Below are positions 15,301 through 23,396 of a stretch of DNA of 31,735 bases, one piece after another; within the stretch, counting starts at the first letter, position 1, and the number at the start of each line of letters is the position of its first letter. The notes under the pieces are model-generated. The model was not told the origin of the DNA and did no database searches. It saw nothing but the letters and a program-made list of their open reading frames with translations. Location of the stretch: positions 1 to 31,735 of the IMG/VR virus record IMGVR_UViG_3300042320_001097; one strand, written 5' to 3'. Both the position numbers and the translations under genes were made by a program. The stretch is from a virus.

Positions 15301-15801
15301 GAACGCGGAGCTGTAGGCAAGCGCATAGTGTCCAGCGGCCGTTTTCGCCGTGTTCCACGGATGATGGACGCCCTGTTCATATCGCAGGTCGTGGGCGCCG
15401 CGCGTCTGTGACTGGTCGTCCGTTTGGTATCGCCAGCCCCACTCGGCACCCTCAAACAGACCGCCCGTAGACAACAGCTGTGCCACCATCCCGGTAGGCG
15501 AAGGTTGCGGTGTTGATGGCGTAGTATCCCAAGCTCCAGCCAAGAAAGGCAGCAGATCGCCCTCGTTGGTGGCGTCAGGGTAGGCGGTTCCAAGTCGCGG
15601 GCCTTGCTGACTGGTGGCAGTGGACAACACGTTGCTGCGCAGCGCCGCGTCCTGGGTCAGCAGAAATGAGCGAGGTTCCGCCCTGTCTGCCTGCAGATCA
15701 AGGTCGGCCCATACAACCTCTGCCGTTGCTCCAAACGCGGTGCCACTGGTGATGCCGAAGTGGACGACAGACGCAACAGCGCCAGAGGCAGGGGTAGCCA
15801 T
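12364..15801 (-). CDS. Large tail protein with Asp-box (sialidase-like) repeats, 1145 aa
   Basis: Two clear Asp boxes, SRDGGATW (residues 251-258) and SGDRGATW (307-314), mark a sialidase-like beta-propeller covering roughly residues 150-480. Asp boxes are structural turns in sialidases, BNR proteins and some phage spikes that bind or cut sugars. The remainder is beta-rich, with possible lectin-like domains around 500-750 and further beta modules to the end. I do not see the full arginine triad of a sialidase, so glycan binding is safer than catalysis. Its ATG (15801) shares one base with the stop of the upstream gene (TGATG). It is probably a tail-tip or side-fibre protein that contacts host surface sugars. 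Confidence 0.68.
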   Translation of the reverse strand: MATPASGAVASVVHFGITSGTAFGATAEVVWADLDLQADRAEPRSFLLTQDAALRSNVLSTATSQQGPRLGTAYPDATNEGDLLPFLAGAWDTTPSTPQPSPTGMVAQLLSTGGLFEGAEWGWRYQTDDQSQTRGAHDLRYEQGVHHPWNTAKTAAGHYALAYSSAFNRVVAVRLRSGTSVFDIAYRSLSTSDPSANYTTTTYTPAIGRVPAFTGYSAIVELPDGSLRWFYTYVPDPSGAPGMSDVDMLTSRDGGATWTLATPGIVSAIYGRTHQIFAMRAAVSGDWLRMELWLGSTATQGIASVYSGDRGATWGAAVAEPDGLDDLSNGDSFNANELNDIVGLGTLDGAFFRVRALAAGTWRYEFASRGGAWAPSGFTVGLISAVGNSKALYLARGGAYVYLLVHTDDAAGNNRFANYSFLIPVDRIQAGWSATAPRVGEWVLWGDDILGHTGSMRYGPKGGTLAWLGDRLGFLAGGIDRETGTGTADWKAGTLAYWSGYSRRPVHREAGVLSDEFGSMFTNYWSSQYGPPAYSGASAFTPWGASSAGTPLLTWVADATQFTVGTPSRLSISVSQAAAAVTQFMADDGVLGWTTRATAGTSSTQPSAVTGAAMRAPRWGAGIQALSSAGLSFAVGVHLSSDGSVGIYDPNAVTTLFLSPQNALAGITTGSWYDFRVAIQTQVSTTSAELSWSRAGDNVWNTTGPLTLTSAVLPTAFQRVEWGHLAVQATATFTHEWREAWWSRVSSLGQYGLTNPSNLRGWLAAAEPQHVAQGISIRWGGGGGFDGDTFVAPVQYQYGGDQLVTPSPESGWRSTTEAEQQLLLDAQRASVTGDVVRFRHSGFAVVGTNSRYFTLEYGDDATLSSPSRIYVDGLRYIATLQSQGLASNSVRVNASQAAQWRDGELAGHYCRAQVHALSTNPSIIRIATNHGDTIHFAGLTQGLFSYGITSGVTLDIWADRHLLAFADYPQGVRVIADASGTGTRRADNDFPRYLRITIPSDAVQGAPPEGYWRIGSIVAGMTLPFSVPLDWNTGDEQSGNVEFTTAVSGARTAYVAGTPRRVVTGNSQGDVERWREAFRATMRHLGRYGAHPLVLCSDDQKQSLSMLYSRFMGSTELANAGWRYDTTLQRWVQVGDLAVTFEEEV

Positions 15802-16847
15802 CAGGAAGCCCCGTACCGAAGGGTCAGGTTGTCAAGGTCAGCAGCGGCCCAGCCGGTGCCGCCGGGCTTATCGGTGCGCAAGAAGGTGCACAGCCCACCA
15901 CTGGGAGACATTGCCGTTCCAGTGCCCGACGCAGTGCTTCCGCCCAAGGCCATCCCAGCAGTTCCAGTCGGCAGTGTTCCATCACCCGCAGCGGCCACGT
16001 TGACCTGTACCGCTTGCACAGCAGGTGAGGTCCAGGCAGCGTTGATGTTCGTGCGGTTTTGGAGGTTCACTTGGAAGGTGCTTGCGGTCGGTGTGGAAGT
16101 GTACGATGCGTCAGCGGCATCTTCCAGCGCCTGCCAGTTGCTCGGAGCACCAGTCGGCAACCACGCGCCGTTGATGTCGTCCGCGTTTGGCCGCAAGCCC
16201 TGGATCCATGTGGTGCTCGTCACTGGATCACTGCTACTGCCCCACACAACCGTATGATCATGGTAGGCGACCACTGTACCAGCGCCGCCGCCAGCCATCG
16301 GCGCGCCCCATCGCGCAACATCAACCCCACTGACTGTAGTGAGGGCCGTGCTGCGGCTCAGCACCTGCACGCCGTCCACCCACAGCGTCAAGGTGACGGT
16401 GCCGCCCACGATGGCCCAGCGAAGCGCAAGCCGGATCCATCGGGCAGTCGTCACTGTTGCGCTGGTAGTGCCCACAGTCACGCCATTGTGCTTGACCGTC
16501 AGCCGTGTGCTTACCCCCGTATCGGCGGCGTAGACGCCAGCCATCTCCAGGCCACCAGTGTCATACACGGCGACCAGCGGAACGGTGGAAGCACCATTGA
16601 AGTTTTGTGCAGCTTGGAAAGTTGTGTTGATGCCACCCCCGCTGGGAACGGAAAACACAGGCGCAGTGCGAAGCCAGCTATCAGCCGTCAAGGACAGGCT
16701 GGTGTTGCCGCCGCCATACCCGCTCGGGTGCTGGTGGGTGACTGTGCGCTCGTTTGGATCAACGCCCCCGACTGACGACCAAGCGGTGTTTGTGTAGAAG
16801 GCAAGCGGTGCACGAACTTCCCAGCCCCAAGCCCAGATGATGGCCAT
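15801..16847 (-). CDS. Tail protein with LamG/concanavalin-like domain, 348 aa
   Basis: Residues about 60-210 have the pattern of a concanavalin-like jelly roll (LamG type): LTVKHNGVTVGTT, ARWIRLALRWAIVGGTVTLTLWVDG, then VQVLSRS. These beta-sandwich folds bind glycans or other virion parts. The N-terminus has many Trp and Gly residues, and the C-terminus is Ala/Gly/Thr-rich. The ATG at 16847 has AGGAG 6 bases upstream. It sits directly after the tape measure gene, where distal tail proteins are usually encoded, so it may combine distal-tail and sugar-binding roles; the first role is only positional inference. Confidence 0.6.
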   Translation of the reverse strand: MAIIWAWGWEVRAPLAFYTNTAWSSVGGVDPNERTVTHQHPSGYGGGNTSLSLTADSWLRTAPVFSVPSGGGINTTFQAAQNFNGASTVPLVAVYDTGGLEMAGVYAADTGVSTRLTVKHNGVTVGTTSATVTTARWIRLALRWAIVGGTVTLTLWVDGVQVLSRSTALTTVSGVDVARWGAPMAGGGAGTVVAYHDHTVVWGSSSDPVTSTTWIQGLRPNADDINGAWLPTGAPSNWQALEDAADASYTSTPTASTFQVNLQNRTNINAAWTSPAVQAVQVNVAAAGDGTLPTGTAGMALGGSTASGTGTAMSPSGGLCTFLRTDKPGGTGWAAADLDNLTLRYGAS

Positions 16848-16865
16848 GCTTCACTCCTGCCGCCG

Positions 16866-19800
16866 TTAGAACTTGCCACGGTCGAAGCCGACGTGCACGC
16901 CCGCCCGCAGTGTAGTGCGTCGAAGCTCACGCTGCAGCCTCGGTGCCTCTCCACGCTGGCCAGCCGTAAACAGCACCTCGTCCAAAGTGCGCCCGTTTGC
17001 CTGCACCACCACCTGCACCCGTTGGCCGCCCATGCCCCCACCACCACCGCCGGCAGCGCCTTGCATAGCCGTGGCGGCCTGTAGCATGGCACTGGCAAGG
17101 CCAGCCGCCGCAGGCACCTCCACCTCGCCGGGCAGGTAACCACGCGCGGCGGGCGCCAGCCCGTTGGCAAGCTGACCACGCATTGCATCGAGAGCCTGCT
17201 GGAGCAGATCTGCCGGACGCTGGGCGGCGATGATGTAGTCGCCGGGTGCAAACCGGGCAGCCATGCCCTCAGCGCCCGCCTTCACCGCTCCGGGCGTGTC
17301 CCCGAACGTGGCAGTTTCTGCCTTGCCAAGCGTGAAAATCTCGGCCAGCACGTCGCGGAAGAACTGCACCAGCTTCTGCAAGCCAAGGACGATGGCCTCA
17401 CCGATGCCCCGTGCAAGGTAGCCGAGTGCCTGCCCGATGGCCAACAGCAGCCCGACCGTGACCTCATACAGAATGACAGGCAAAGCCTTGATAAAGGCAG
17501 GCACGAACTGCGTGATGAACGCAACGATGAAGGTGGGGATCAGGTTGATGACTGCAGTGACAATCTGCGGTAGCGCGCGTGCAATACCAAGGATGATCGC
17601 GGGGATCAGGCGCACGACGGCAACAATCAGGTCAGGCAGCATGATGATGATGGCCGCAATCAGGCGCGGCAGCATGGCGATGATGCCAACCACGATGTCA
17701 GTCGTAGCCATCAGCAGGTTTTCGATGATGGATGGCAGCTGGCGAACCAGCTCCAAGATCAACATCGTAGCCGCCTGCATCAAGCCAGCGACGATAGCCG
17801 GCAGCATATCAACCACCGCCAGCACCAACCGGGGCACCTCTGCAATCAGCATGGCCACGAGTTGAAGCGCGCCGGCTGTCAATGCCTGGATGATGCGTGG
17901 AAGCTCCAGCACGACGGCGCCAACGACACCGATCGCTGCATCAACAAGCGCCGGCACCAGCGCCTGCAACACCTGCATCAAGGCTTGCACCAGCTGCGGC
18001 AACGCGCGCGCCACGGCGCCGACAAGCACCGGAACCAAGTCCACCACGGCCAGCACGGCTCGTAACAGTGAAGGCAGGGCAGCTTGCAGGGACGCCACCA
18101 GCTGATCCACGATCAGCGGCAAGTCCTCAATCAGTGCCTGGACCAGCAGCACCACGCTATCGGCCAGGGCGCCGATGATGGCAGGAAGCTCAGCAATGAT
18201 GGCAGACGCGAGCTGACCAGCCGCCTGCGCAAGTGTTGACGCAAGCATGGGAAGGGCGTCTGCGAACTGCTGCAGCAGCGACGGCAGCTGATTGGCCAGC
18301 GCCTCCAACGCTGCGGGCGCCGCCTCTACGAAAGTGGCCAGCAGCTCGCTTGCGCCATTCACAAGCTCGGTGACGTATGCTTCTGCACCAGCCACTGCAG
18401 TCATGGGCAGTGCGGCCAGCTTTTCCTCATACTCGTCAACCGAGATCTCACCAGCGGCCAGCTGCTCTTGCAGGGCTGCTACTTCCTCCATCCCCTTCTT
18501 GGCTTTCTCCATTGCGTCTGAAAGGCTGAAACTGAAGCCAGTCAGCTCCTCAAAGAGCGTCAACACGCCCATCGCGGCCTTGCCGATGCCGATGCCGATT
18601 GCACGCGCAACATCAACCGCAGCGGCCCGCACATTCTCCATCACCTGCTTGGCCACATCACCGAATGTATCAACGCCTTCCTCCGCTTTTGCCAGCGCGT
18701 CGGCAATCGCGGCGTTGTAGTAGGCAATGACTGCCTCACGCTCTGCCAGCTGATCCTCTGCCAGCCGTGAAAGCAGTTGGTCACGCTCCTTCTCCAGCTC
18801 ATAGACCCGCCGGTAGTCACCCGCCGTCAGCATACGCACTTCCTCTGACAGTGCGCGCTTTTGGTTCAGCACTCGCTGGTCATACACAGCGTTGATCTCG
18901 GCAACCTGACGCCCGGTCGCGTTTGCGCTCTCTACCAGCGTGCGCAAACGCTCCAGCTCGATGCGCTGCAGCTCGTTCATCTGCGCTTCTGCATCAGAAA
19001 GCTGCAGCTGCTCAATGATCTGATTGATGCGTGTGTAGGTGTCACGCACACGCTGTTGCGCCTCTGCCGCCTCCACTTCTTCGAGCTTTGTACGTGCCTG
19101 CATGAAGCGCAGCAGCACGTCAAGCCGTTCCGTTGCGCCACGCTCGTAAAGCGCCAGCTCTTGCTCAAACTCCAGTCGCAGCGCCTCGCGTCGGGTGTTG
19201 ATGCGAGACTGAAGCTCAAACGCTTCCCGGTCTGCTTCATCCCTGCCAGCGGCTGCCAACGCCTCACGGAGCTGTTTCAGTACCGCTTCTTGTTCTTCCT
19301 GCTGCTGGCGCGCCGCGTCGGCACGCACGACGGCCACAATCCGGGCGCGTTCCAGCTCTGCCGCACGGATCTTGTCCGTCTGCTTGCCATAGGCCAACAC
19401 CTCGGCATCAAACAGACGATTGAGTTCTTCCAGCTGCAAGCGAAGCTCAATCGCCGCCTGCTCGCTCGCCTTTGCGCGTCGTCTGGCGATGTCGTCCTCG
19501 GCCTTCTGAACCGCGCGCACCCGCGCCTCATAGGCCCGTCGCCATTCCTCCGACGCGTCTCGTGCCTGACGTGCGGATTGCTCGTCAACATCGCCCATCA
19601 TGGCCGTCTTTTTGGCGGCCAGCTCTGCTGCAATCTCCTTCTTTGCCAGCGCCTGCGCCGCAAGCTCAGCACCCTGCGCAAGCCCTTCTATCTTCGCTTG
19701 CGCATCCTTGACCTGTTGGCCCAGGTCCTCCTGCCGCTTGCGCACTTCCTCAACCGTTGCGCCGAACGTCGAAAGAACGCCCTTGTAGGCGACAGTTTCG

Positions 19801-21779
19801 TTGCCACCGGCCTCCACGAAAGTGTCGTAGTCATTGATCGCAATATTGAGCTTGTCAAGCTGACGCTTGCTGTTGGCAAGTTCACGCTGCGCATCCATCT
19901 GCGTAGTCTTGAAGCTCGCCGCTGCAGCGTCTGCTTGTGATGTACCGTCATACTGAAGCTGCAACGCGGTGGCGTGGTCAAGCACAACCTTTGTGCCATT
20001 CATGGTGGCAGTGAACAGCTGACCACTTGACAAGCCGGCTTGGATGGTTGCGCTGTCAAGACCCTGCAACCGCTGGATCTGTTGCTCCAGACTCACGTTT
20101 AGCGTGTTTTCTGTTTGCAGCAGCAGTTCCAGATTGCCCATGCGCAGGGCTTGCTGTGCAGCCAGCTCTGCTGCTGCCTGACGCTGCTTGTTTGCCCTTG
20201 CCTCCTGCTCTACAGCCAGCTTTTCCTCTGCTGCACGCAAGCGTTCCGTTGCCGCCTCAGCCTCTCTGCTCACTGTTGCAAAGTAGACCAGCCCCGCAAT
20301 CAGGGTGCCGACCGCCGCAACCACAGCGTAGATGCCACCCGAAGCTGCGGTAAGAGACAGCATAAGAGTGCGAACACTGCCGCTAACCACGCCGATTGCG
20401 CTGGCGGCACTGCTCAACGATGCGACGAACACGCGCACACGATCTGCCGCCCACACAACGATCATCACCTTGGAGATCTGCAACAGCACGGGCAGTAGTC
20501 GTGCCAGCGTCTCGGTAGCCCCACGCACGCTCTTGATGAAGTCAATGAAGGTCGTAGCAATCATGGCCCGGTTGTCGCGCAGGTACGCCACCGCACGGCC
20601 GACCATGTCCTCAAAGCTGCGGCCGATAGTGCCAGCCTCACGGTTGAACACCTGAGCGACGTAGGCGATTGTGTTCGCAACCTCGTCCAGCAGGTCCGCC
20701 ATCGGACCTTTCATGGTGTCGAACAGCGACAACATCAGCTCTTGGAAGGCAGACAACGCGATGTCAAGGCGCCCCTGCACCGTGTTCGTCATTGAGCCGT
20801 ACAGTGCTTCTGCCTCACCTGCGCCATTCTTCATGGCATCCAGCAGCGTGTAGTATTCAGTCGTTCCGTCTGCGAACTGACGCGCAATGTTGGCGATGTT
20901 TGCGCCGCTACGCAGACCGAACACCTCCAACATATCGGTGGTCGTCATGGCTGCCTTGCCGACAGTCTCCATGATCTCTGCAAAGCTGTGTAGCTCAGGG
21001 TTGATGTCCTCTGCCGTCAAACCATACTTTGCAAGCACCTTCCTTGATTCATCTGTAGCGTTGGCGGCTGCCGCCATCGACATACGGAAGTTGGTGCCGG
21101 CCATCGACCCTTCGAGGCCAAGGTTGCGGAACATGGCCAGCGCGGCGGTCGTTTCCTCCAACGCATAGCCAAAGCCTGCACCCACAGTGCCGCCGTACTT
21201 CATGGCCTCGCGCAAGCTGTCCACCTCAAACAGTGACTTGCGCAGAGCGATGCTGAACACGTCGGACACACGCCCGGCCTGGGTCGCGTCAAGCTGAAAC
21301 TGAGACAGCGTGGCTGCCGTCAGGGCGGTTGCGGTCGCCATATCGGTGCCCGCGCCACCAGCGAACAGCATGGCGGGGCCGGTGGATGCCAGCACCTCAT
21401 TGACACTCATTCCGGCCTGGGCCAGAAACTTCATAGCGTCTGCGGCTTCCGTAGCTGTGAACTTGGTGGACGCTCCAAGCTCCCGCGCTCTGTCCGTCAG
21501 TCGCTCCAGATCATTGTCACTTGCGTTAGCGATCGCTCCTACGTTCGTAATCGCCTGCTCAAAGTCAATGCCGGTCTTGACAGTGGCAACGCCGAACGCT
21601 GCCATCGCCGCACCAGCAGCCGCCAGTGCGCCGGTTACAGCTTTATCAAGCGCGCCACCGAACATGAGACTGGTCTGCTGCAGCTGTTCCAGGGCCGCAG
21701 TCGCGGACTTGACGCCACCCTTGAAGTTGGTGTCATCAAGTCCAAGCTCAACAAGCAGCTTGCCGATGGTGCTTGCCAT
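16866..21779 (-). CDS. Tail tape measure protein, 1637 aa
   Basis: The N-terminal 400 residues match the TP901-type tape measure core: GKLLVELGLDDTNFKGGV at the start, IDFEQAITNVGAIANA, ELGASTKFTATEAADAMKFLAQAG, then MAGTNFRMSMAAAA and FGLRSGANIA. A hydrophobic stretch near 460-500 may be membrane-active. Residues about 510-1080 are long charged coiled coil, and about 1150-1460 form regular hydrophobic LP repeats. It sets tail length; at about 1.5 angstrom per residue a tail near 245 nm is expected. The ATG at 21779 follows the frameshifted chaperone gene, the conserved siphovirus order. The C-terminal tail is Gly/Ala-rich with GGGGGMGGQ. Confidence 0.95.
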   Translation of the reverse strand: MASTIGKLLVELGLDDTNFKGGVKSATAALEQLQQTSLMFGGALDKAVTGALAAAGAAMAAFGVATVKTGIDFEQAITNVGAIANASDNDLERLTDRARELGASTKFTATEAADAMKFLAQAGMSVNEVLASTGPAMLFAGGAGTDMATATALTAATLSQFQLDATQAGRVSDVFSIALRKSLFEVDSLREAMKYGGTVGAGFGYALEETTAALAMFRNLGLEGSMAGTNFRMSMAAAANATDESRKVLAKYGLTAEDINPELHSFAEIMETVGKAAMTTTDMLEVFGLRSGANIANIARQFADGTTEYYTLLDAMKNGAGEAEALYGSMTNTVQGRLDIALSAFQELMLSLFDTMKGPMADLLDEVANTIAYVAQVFNREAGTIGRSFEDMVGRAVAYLRDNRAMIATTFIDFIKSVRGATETLARLLPVLLQISKVMIVVWAADRVRVFVASLSSAASAIGVVSGSVRTLMLSLTAASGGIYAVVAAVGTLIAGLVYFATVSREAEAATERLRAAEEKLAVEQEARANKQRQAAAELAAQQALRMGNLELLLQTENTLNVSLEQQIQRLQGLDSATIQAGLSSGQLFTATMNGTKVVLDHATALQLQYDGTSQADAAAASFKTTQMDAQRELANSKRQLDKLNIAINDYDTFVEAGGNETVAYKGVLSTFGATVEEVRKRQEDLGQQVKDAQAKIEGLAQGAELAAQALAKKEIAAELAAKKTAMMGDVDEQSARQARDASEEWRRAYEARVRAVQKAEDDIARRRAKASEQAAIELRLQLEELNRLFDAEVLAYGKQTDKIRAAELERARIVAVVRADAARQQQEEQEAVLKQLREALAAAGRDEADREAFELQSRINTRREALRLEFEQELALYERGATERLDVLLRFMQARTKLEEVEAAEAQQRVRDTYTRINQIIEQLQLSDAEAQMNELQRIELERLRTLVESANATGRQVAEINAVYDQRVLNQKRALSEEVRMLTAGDYRRVYELEKERDQLLSRLAEDQLAEREAVIAYYNAAIADALAKAEEGVDTFGDVAKQVMENVRAAAVDVARAIGIGIGKAAMGVLTLFEELTGFSFSLSDAMEKAKKGMEEVAALQEQLAAGEISVDEYEEKLAALPMTAVAGAEAYVTELVNGASELLATFVEAAPAALEALANQLPSLLQQFADALPMLASTLAQAAGQLASAIIAELPAIIGALADSVVLLVQALIEDLPLIVDQLVASLQAALPSLLRAVLAVVDLVPVLVGAVARALPQLVQALMQVLQALVPALVDAAIGVVGAVVLELPRIIQALTAGALQLVAMLIAEVPRLVLAVVDMLPAIVAGLMQAATMLILELVRQLPSIIENLLMATTDIVVGIIAMLPRLIAAIIIMLPDLIVAVVRLIPAIILGIARALPQIVTAVINLIPTFIVAFITQFVPAFIKALPVILYEVTVGLLLAIGQALGYLARGIGEAIVLGLQKLVQFFRDVLAEIFTLGKAETATFGDTPGAVKAGAEGMAARFAPGDYIIAAQRPADLLQQALDAMRGQLANGLAPAARGYLPGEVEVPAAAGLASAMLQAATAMQGAAGGGGGGMGGQRVQVVVQANGRTLDEVLFTAGQRGEAPRLQRELRRTTLRAGVHVGFDRGKF
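17440..18320 (-). repeat. Hydrophobic LP repeats in the tape measure protein
   Basis: The coding region holds about a dozen repeats of 22-24 residues, each beginning with (L/V)P followed by a helix of Leu, Ile, Val and Ala (examples: LPSLLQQFADAL, LPLIVDQLVASL, LPQLVQALMQVL, LPDLIVAVVRLI). The DNA itself is less conserved than the protein pattern, so this is mainly a protein-level repeat kept by selection. Confidence 0.75.
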
Positions 21780-21827
21780 GCCCGCGCCCCTTGTTCATCG
21801 TATCGCGCGAGGGCGCAAGATGCGTGC

Positions 21828-22621
21828 CTACACGTCCTCTACCGGAAGCCCAAGGGCTGCCAGCTGTGATGCCAGATCACGCTTCTGCTTACCTGCACCC
21901 TCCTGCTTATTATCAACCCTTGCGGCGCGCGGCTTCGCTTGCTTCTTTACCTTGCCTCCAAGCGCCGAGCTGATGGCACCCATGACAAGGTTCGCTTGCT
22001 CTGCCTTGTAGGCTACGACGCACTGGCTGACAACCTGTAACTGCTGCCACGTTAGACCAAGAACGTCGTCAAGCGTCCAGCCGCTTGCGAACAACATGCC
22101 AAGTCCCTGCTGTAGCTGCTCAATCGTCAGCCCGGCACCTTCACGTTCATGCCGCTGGCGATCACCTGCACCCCCTGCCCCAGCCTCCGAACGAAACGCT
22201 CCGAGAAAGGGACGAGGGACACAGCCAGCTCCTCGATCGCCAGCGCGTCAAGCGGGTCACGGCCACCAAGCGCATCCGGGTAGGCTTCACTGAACGCCTT
22301 GCCCAGTAGATCGGCCACCTGTTCGTCGGTAGCCAGCTGCACCACTGCGTCCACCAGCCCGGCAGTGCCAGAACCACGCACGAGCGCCACAGCGCCGGAC
22401 AGCTGCGGAAGCTCGGCCATCTGCTTGATGGTACGGAACACCTGCACCTGCCGACGTGCAGAGATTGCGCCGGGAAGCGTGATGTCCTGGCCATCCACGG
22501 TGCGGACGTGAAGCTGGTCAGGCGGCACAAGCTTGTCCAGCAGGGCCGACAGCTGCGCGTTGAAGTCGGAAGGCGAAAGAGTGTTGTCGGTGGTCTGGGC
22601 GTGGTTTTCGTTCTGGCTCAT
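21828..22621 (-). CDS. Tail assembly chaperone G-T fusion, made by -1 frameshift
   Basis: The 3' frame (21828-22097 and its open extension up to 22247) has no good independent start and lies in the -1 frame of the G-like gene. A CCCTTTC heptamer at 22211-22205 is correctly phased for slipping. Predicted product: 139 residues from the G frame, then 125 from the T frame, 264 in total. The junction passes through a flexible Gly/Ala/Arg linker (AFRSEAGAGGAGDR) into LTIEQLQQGLG, SGWTLDDVLGLTWQQL and a basic tail (KVKKQAKPRAAR). As in lambda gpG/gpGT, it should help assemble the tail tube around the tape measure encoded just downstream. The coordinates cover the whole fusion; one base (22205) is read twice. 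Confidence 0.82.
22127..22621 (-). CDS. Tail assembly chaperone (gpG-like), 164 aa
   Basis: This is the unshifted product. It is a soluble, helical, acidic protein located between the major tail protein and tape measure genes, the invariant place of tail assembly chaperones. It has FNAQLSALLDKL near the N-terminus, a basic ITLPGAISARRQVQVFRTI segment, and ends SGMNVKVPG. The ATG at 22621 with AGGAGGT 4 bases upstream is preferred over the GTG at 22627, which would lie inside that ribosome site. The stop is at 22127; the slip site lies 76 bases before it. Confidence 0.85.
   Translation of the reverse strand: MSQNENHAQTTDNTLSPSDFNAQLSALLDKLVPPDQLHVRTVDGQDITLPGAISARRQVQVFRTIKQMAELPQLSGAVALVRGSGTAGLVDAVVQLATDEQVADLLGKAFSEAYPDALGGRDPLDALAIEELAVSLVPFSERFVRRLGQGVQVIASGMNVKVPG
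22205..22211 (-). promoter_or_regulatory. Programmed -1 frameshift slippery heptamer CCCTTTC
   Basis: On the minus strand the message reads GTC CCT TTC in the G frame, so the heptamer C CCT TTC is in the exact X XXY YYZ phase. Both tRNAs can re-pair after slipping (CCU to CCC, UUC to UUU). The -1 frame is open from 22247 to the stop at 21828. Another G-run at 22171-22175 is a weaker alternative because the A-site tRNA would not re-pair. Confidence 0.75.
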
Positions 22622-22682
22622 GTGCACCTCCTACGGCGTCGCCGCGACTGTATCACGGGTGCACACAGGCCGGAACGCAAGA

Positions 22683-22720
22683 GCGGCGCAGTGTGGCATG
22701 GTTTGCCACCCCTGCGCCGC
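22683..22720. terminator. Strong hairpin between major tail protein and chaperone genes
   Basis: GCGGCGCAG (22683-22691) pairs perfectly with CTGCGCCGC (22712-22720), and inside it TGGCA (22694-22698) pairs with TGCCA (22704-22708) around a 5-base loop. It lies 24 bases past the major tail protein stop in the transcript. No T-run follows, so partial termination, attenuation or protection of the upstream message from decay are all possible. It would favour high output of the abundant tube protein. Confidence 0.7.
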
Positions 22721-22743
22721 TTGGAACGCACCACCAGATCAGA

Positions 22744-23295
22744 TCAAAGCTGACGCTCCAGCTTGATCAGCTGAACACGCGGTCCCAGCGTGGCGCCGTT
22801 CCAGTCCGTGTTGGAGCGCAGCGCGGTGTAGGAATACTCGAACTGGTGCTCATCCTGGCCGAGCGGCAGGTTCAGCCCCATGTCCGAGCTGGCCTTCCAC
22901 ACGTACACGTTCATGGTGTTGCCGGTCACAGCCATGTAGTGCTGAATGTGCAACGCGCACTCGGTGACGATGGGATCACCACCAAAGCTGAACGTCTCCG
23001 CGCTGCCGGAAACGGTCGTGGTGCCTGCACCCATTGCGCGAGCAAAGTTGTCGAAGTTCCACTCGATGCCCGTGACCGTCACCTTCGCGCCCTGGGTCTG
23101 GCTGAAGTTGTAGACGGGGATCTTGGGGTTGCCCTGGGAGATGTACCGCTTTTCGCTGGTGATCTCGATGCTGACGCCATCCTCGGTGATGGAGCCGACA
23201 TCGACGGTCGGGGTCGCTCCAGCGACGCCGAGGTACAGTACGGCAGGGCCGAAGCTGATGTCGTTGGTCGTGACTGTAGGAATGTTGAACGGCAC
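22744..23295 (-). CDS. Major tail (tube) protein, 183 aa
   Basis: Size, position just before the tail chaperones and beta-rich content identify the tail tube subunit. The N-terminus (IPTVTTNDISFGPAVLYLG) and the stretch GSITEDGVSIEITSEKRYI, then QTQGAKVTVTGIEWN, follow the pattern of siphovirus tube proteins, in which an early hairpin describes 'what is added and the effect' on a beta-barrel core. The GTG start at 23295 has GGGAGG 5 bases upstream. It is flanked by a 101-base spacer before it and a strong hairpin after it, unlike the overlapping neighbours, which fits separate control of an abundant protein. Confidence 0.88.
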   Translation of the reverse strand: MPFNIPTVTTNDISFGPAVLYLGVAGATPTVDVGSITEDGVSIEITSEKRYISQGNPKIPVYNFSQTQGAKVTVTGIEWNFDNFARAMGAGTTTVSGSAETFSFGGDPIVTECALHIQHYMAVTGNTMNVYVWKASSDMGLNLPLGQDEHQFEYSYTALRSNTDWNGATLGPRVQLIKLERQL

Positions 23296-23361
23296 GGGTG
23301 CCTCCCTTGCATTGTGTGCTTGATGCTTGGCACCGCTCGCGCCTTCCAGCGTCTACTGCGG

Positions 23362-23378
23362 GATAACCGCACGTTATC
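23362..23378. repeat. Inverted repeat upstream of the major tail protein gene
   Basis: GATAAC (23362-23367) and GTTATC (23373-23378) form a perfect 6-base inverted repeat around five bases, in the 101-base spacer before the major tail protein. It may be an operator, part of a late promoter, or a short hairpin. I see no convincing -35/-10 pair nearby. Confidence 0.4.
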
Positions 23379-23396
23379 ACAGACCAGCGCCCTGGG

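Noticed and set aside
14281-15411. A 376-codon plus-strand open frame
   Set aside because: It is opposite the Asp-box tail protein and shows no domain or ribosome site.
17440-18320. Possible CRISPR or DNA satellite array
   Set aside because: The repetition is at the protein level with variable DNA, so it is part of the tape measure gene.
22171-22175. Run of five G (minus strand) as the frameshift site
   Set aside because: In the G frame it reads CAG GGG GTG; the A-site tRNA cannot re-pair after slipping, and the CCCTTTC heptamer upstream is a full match.
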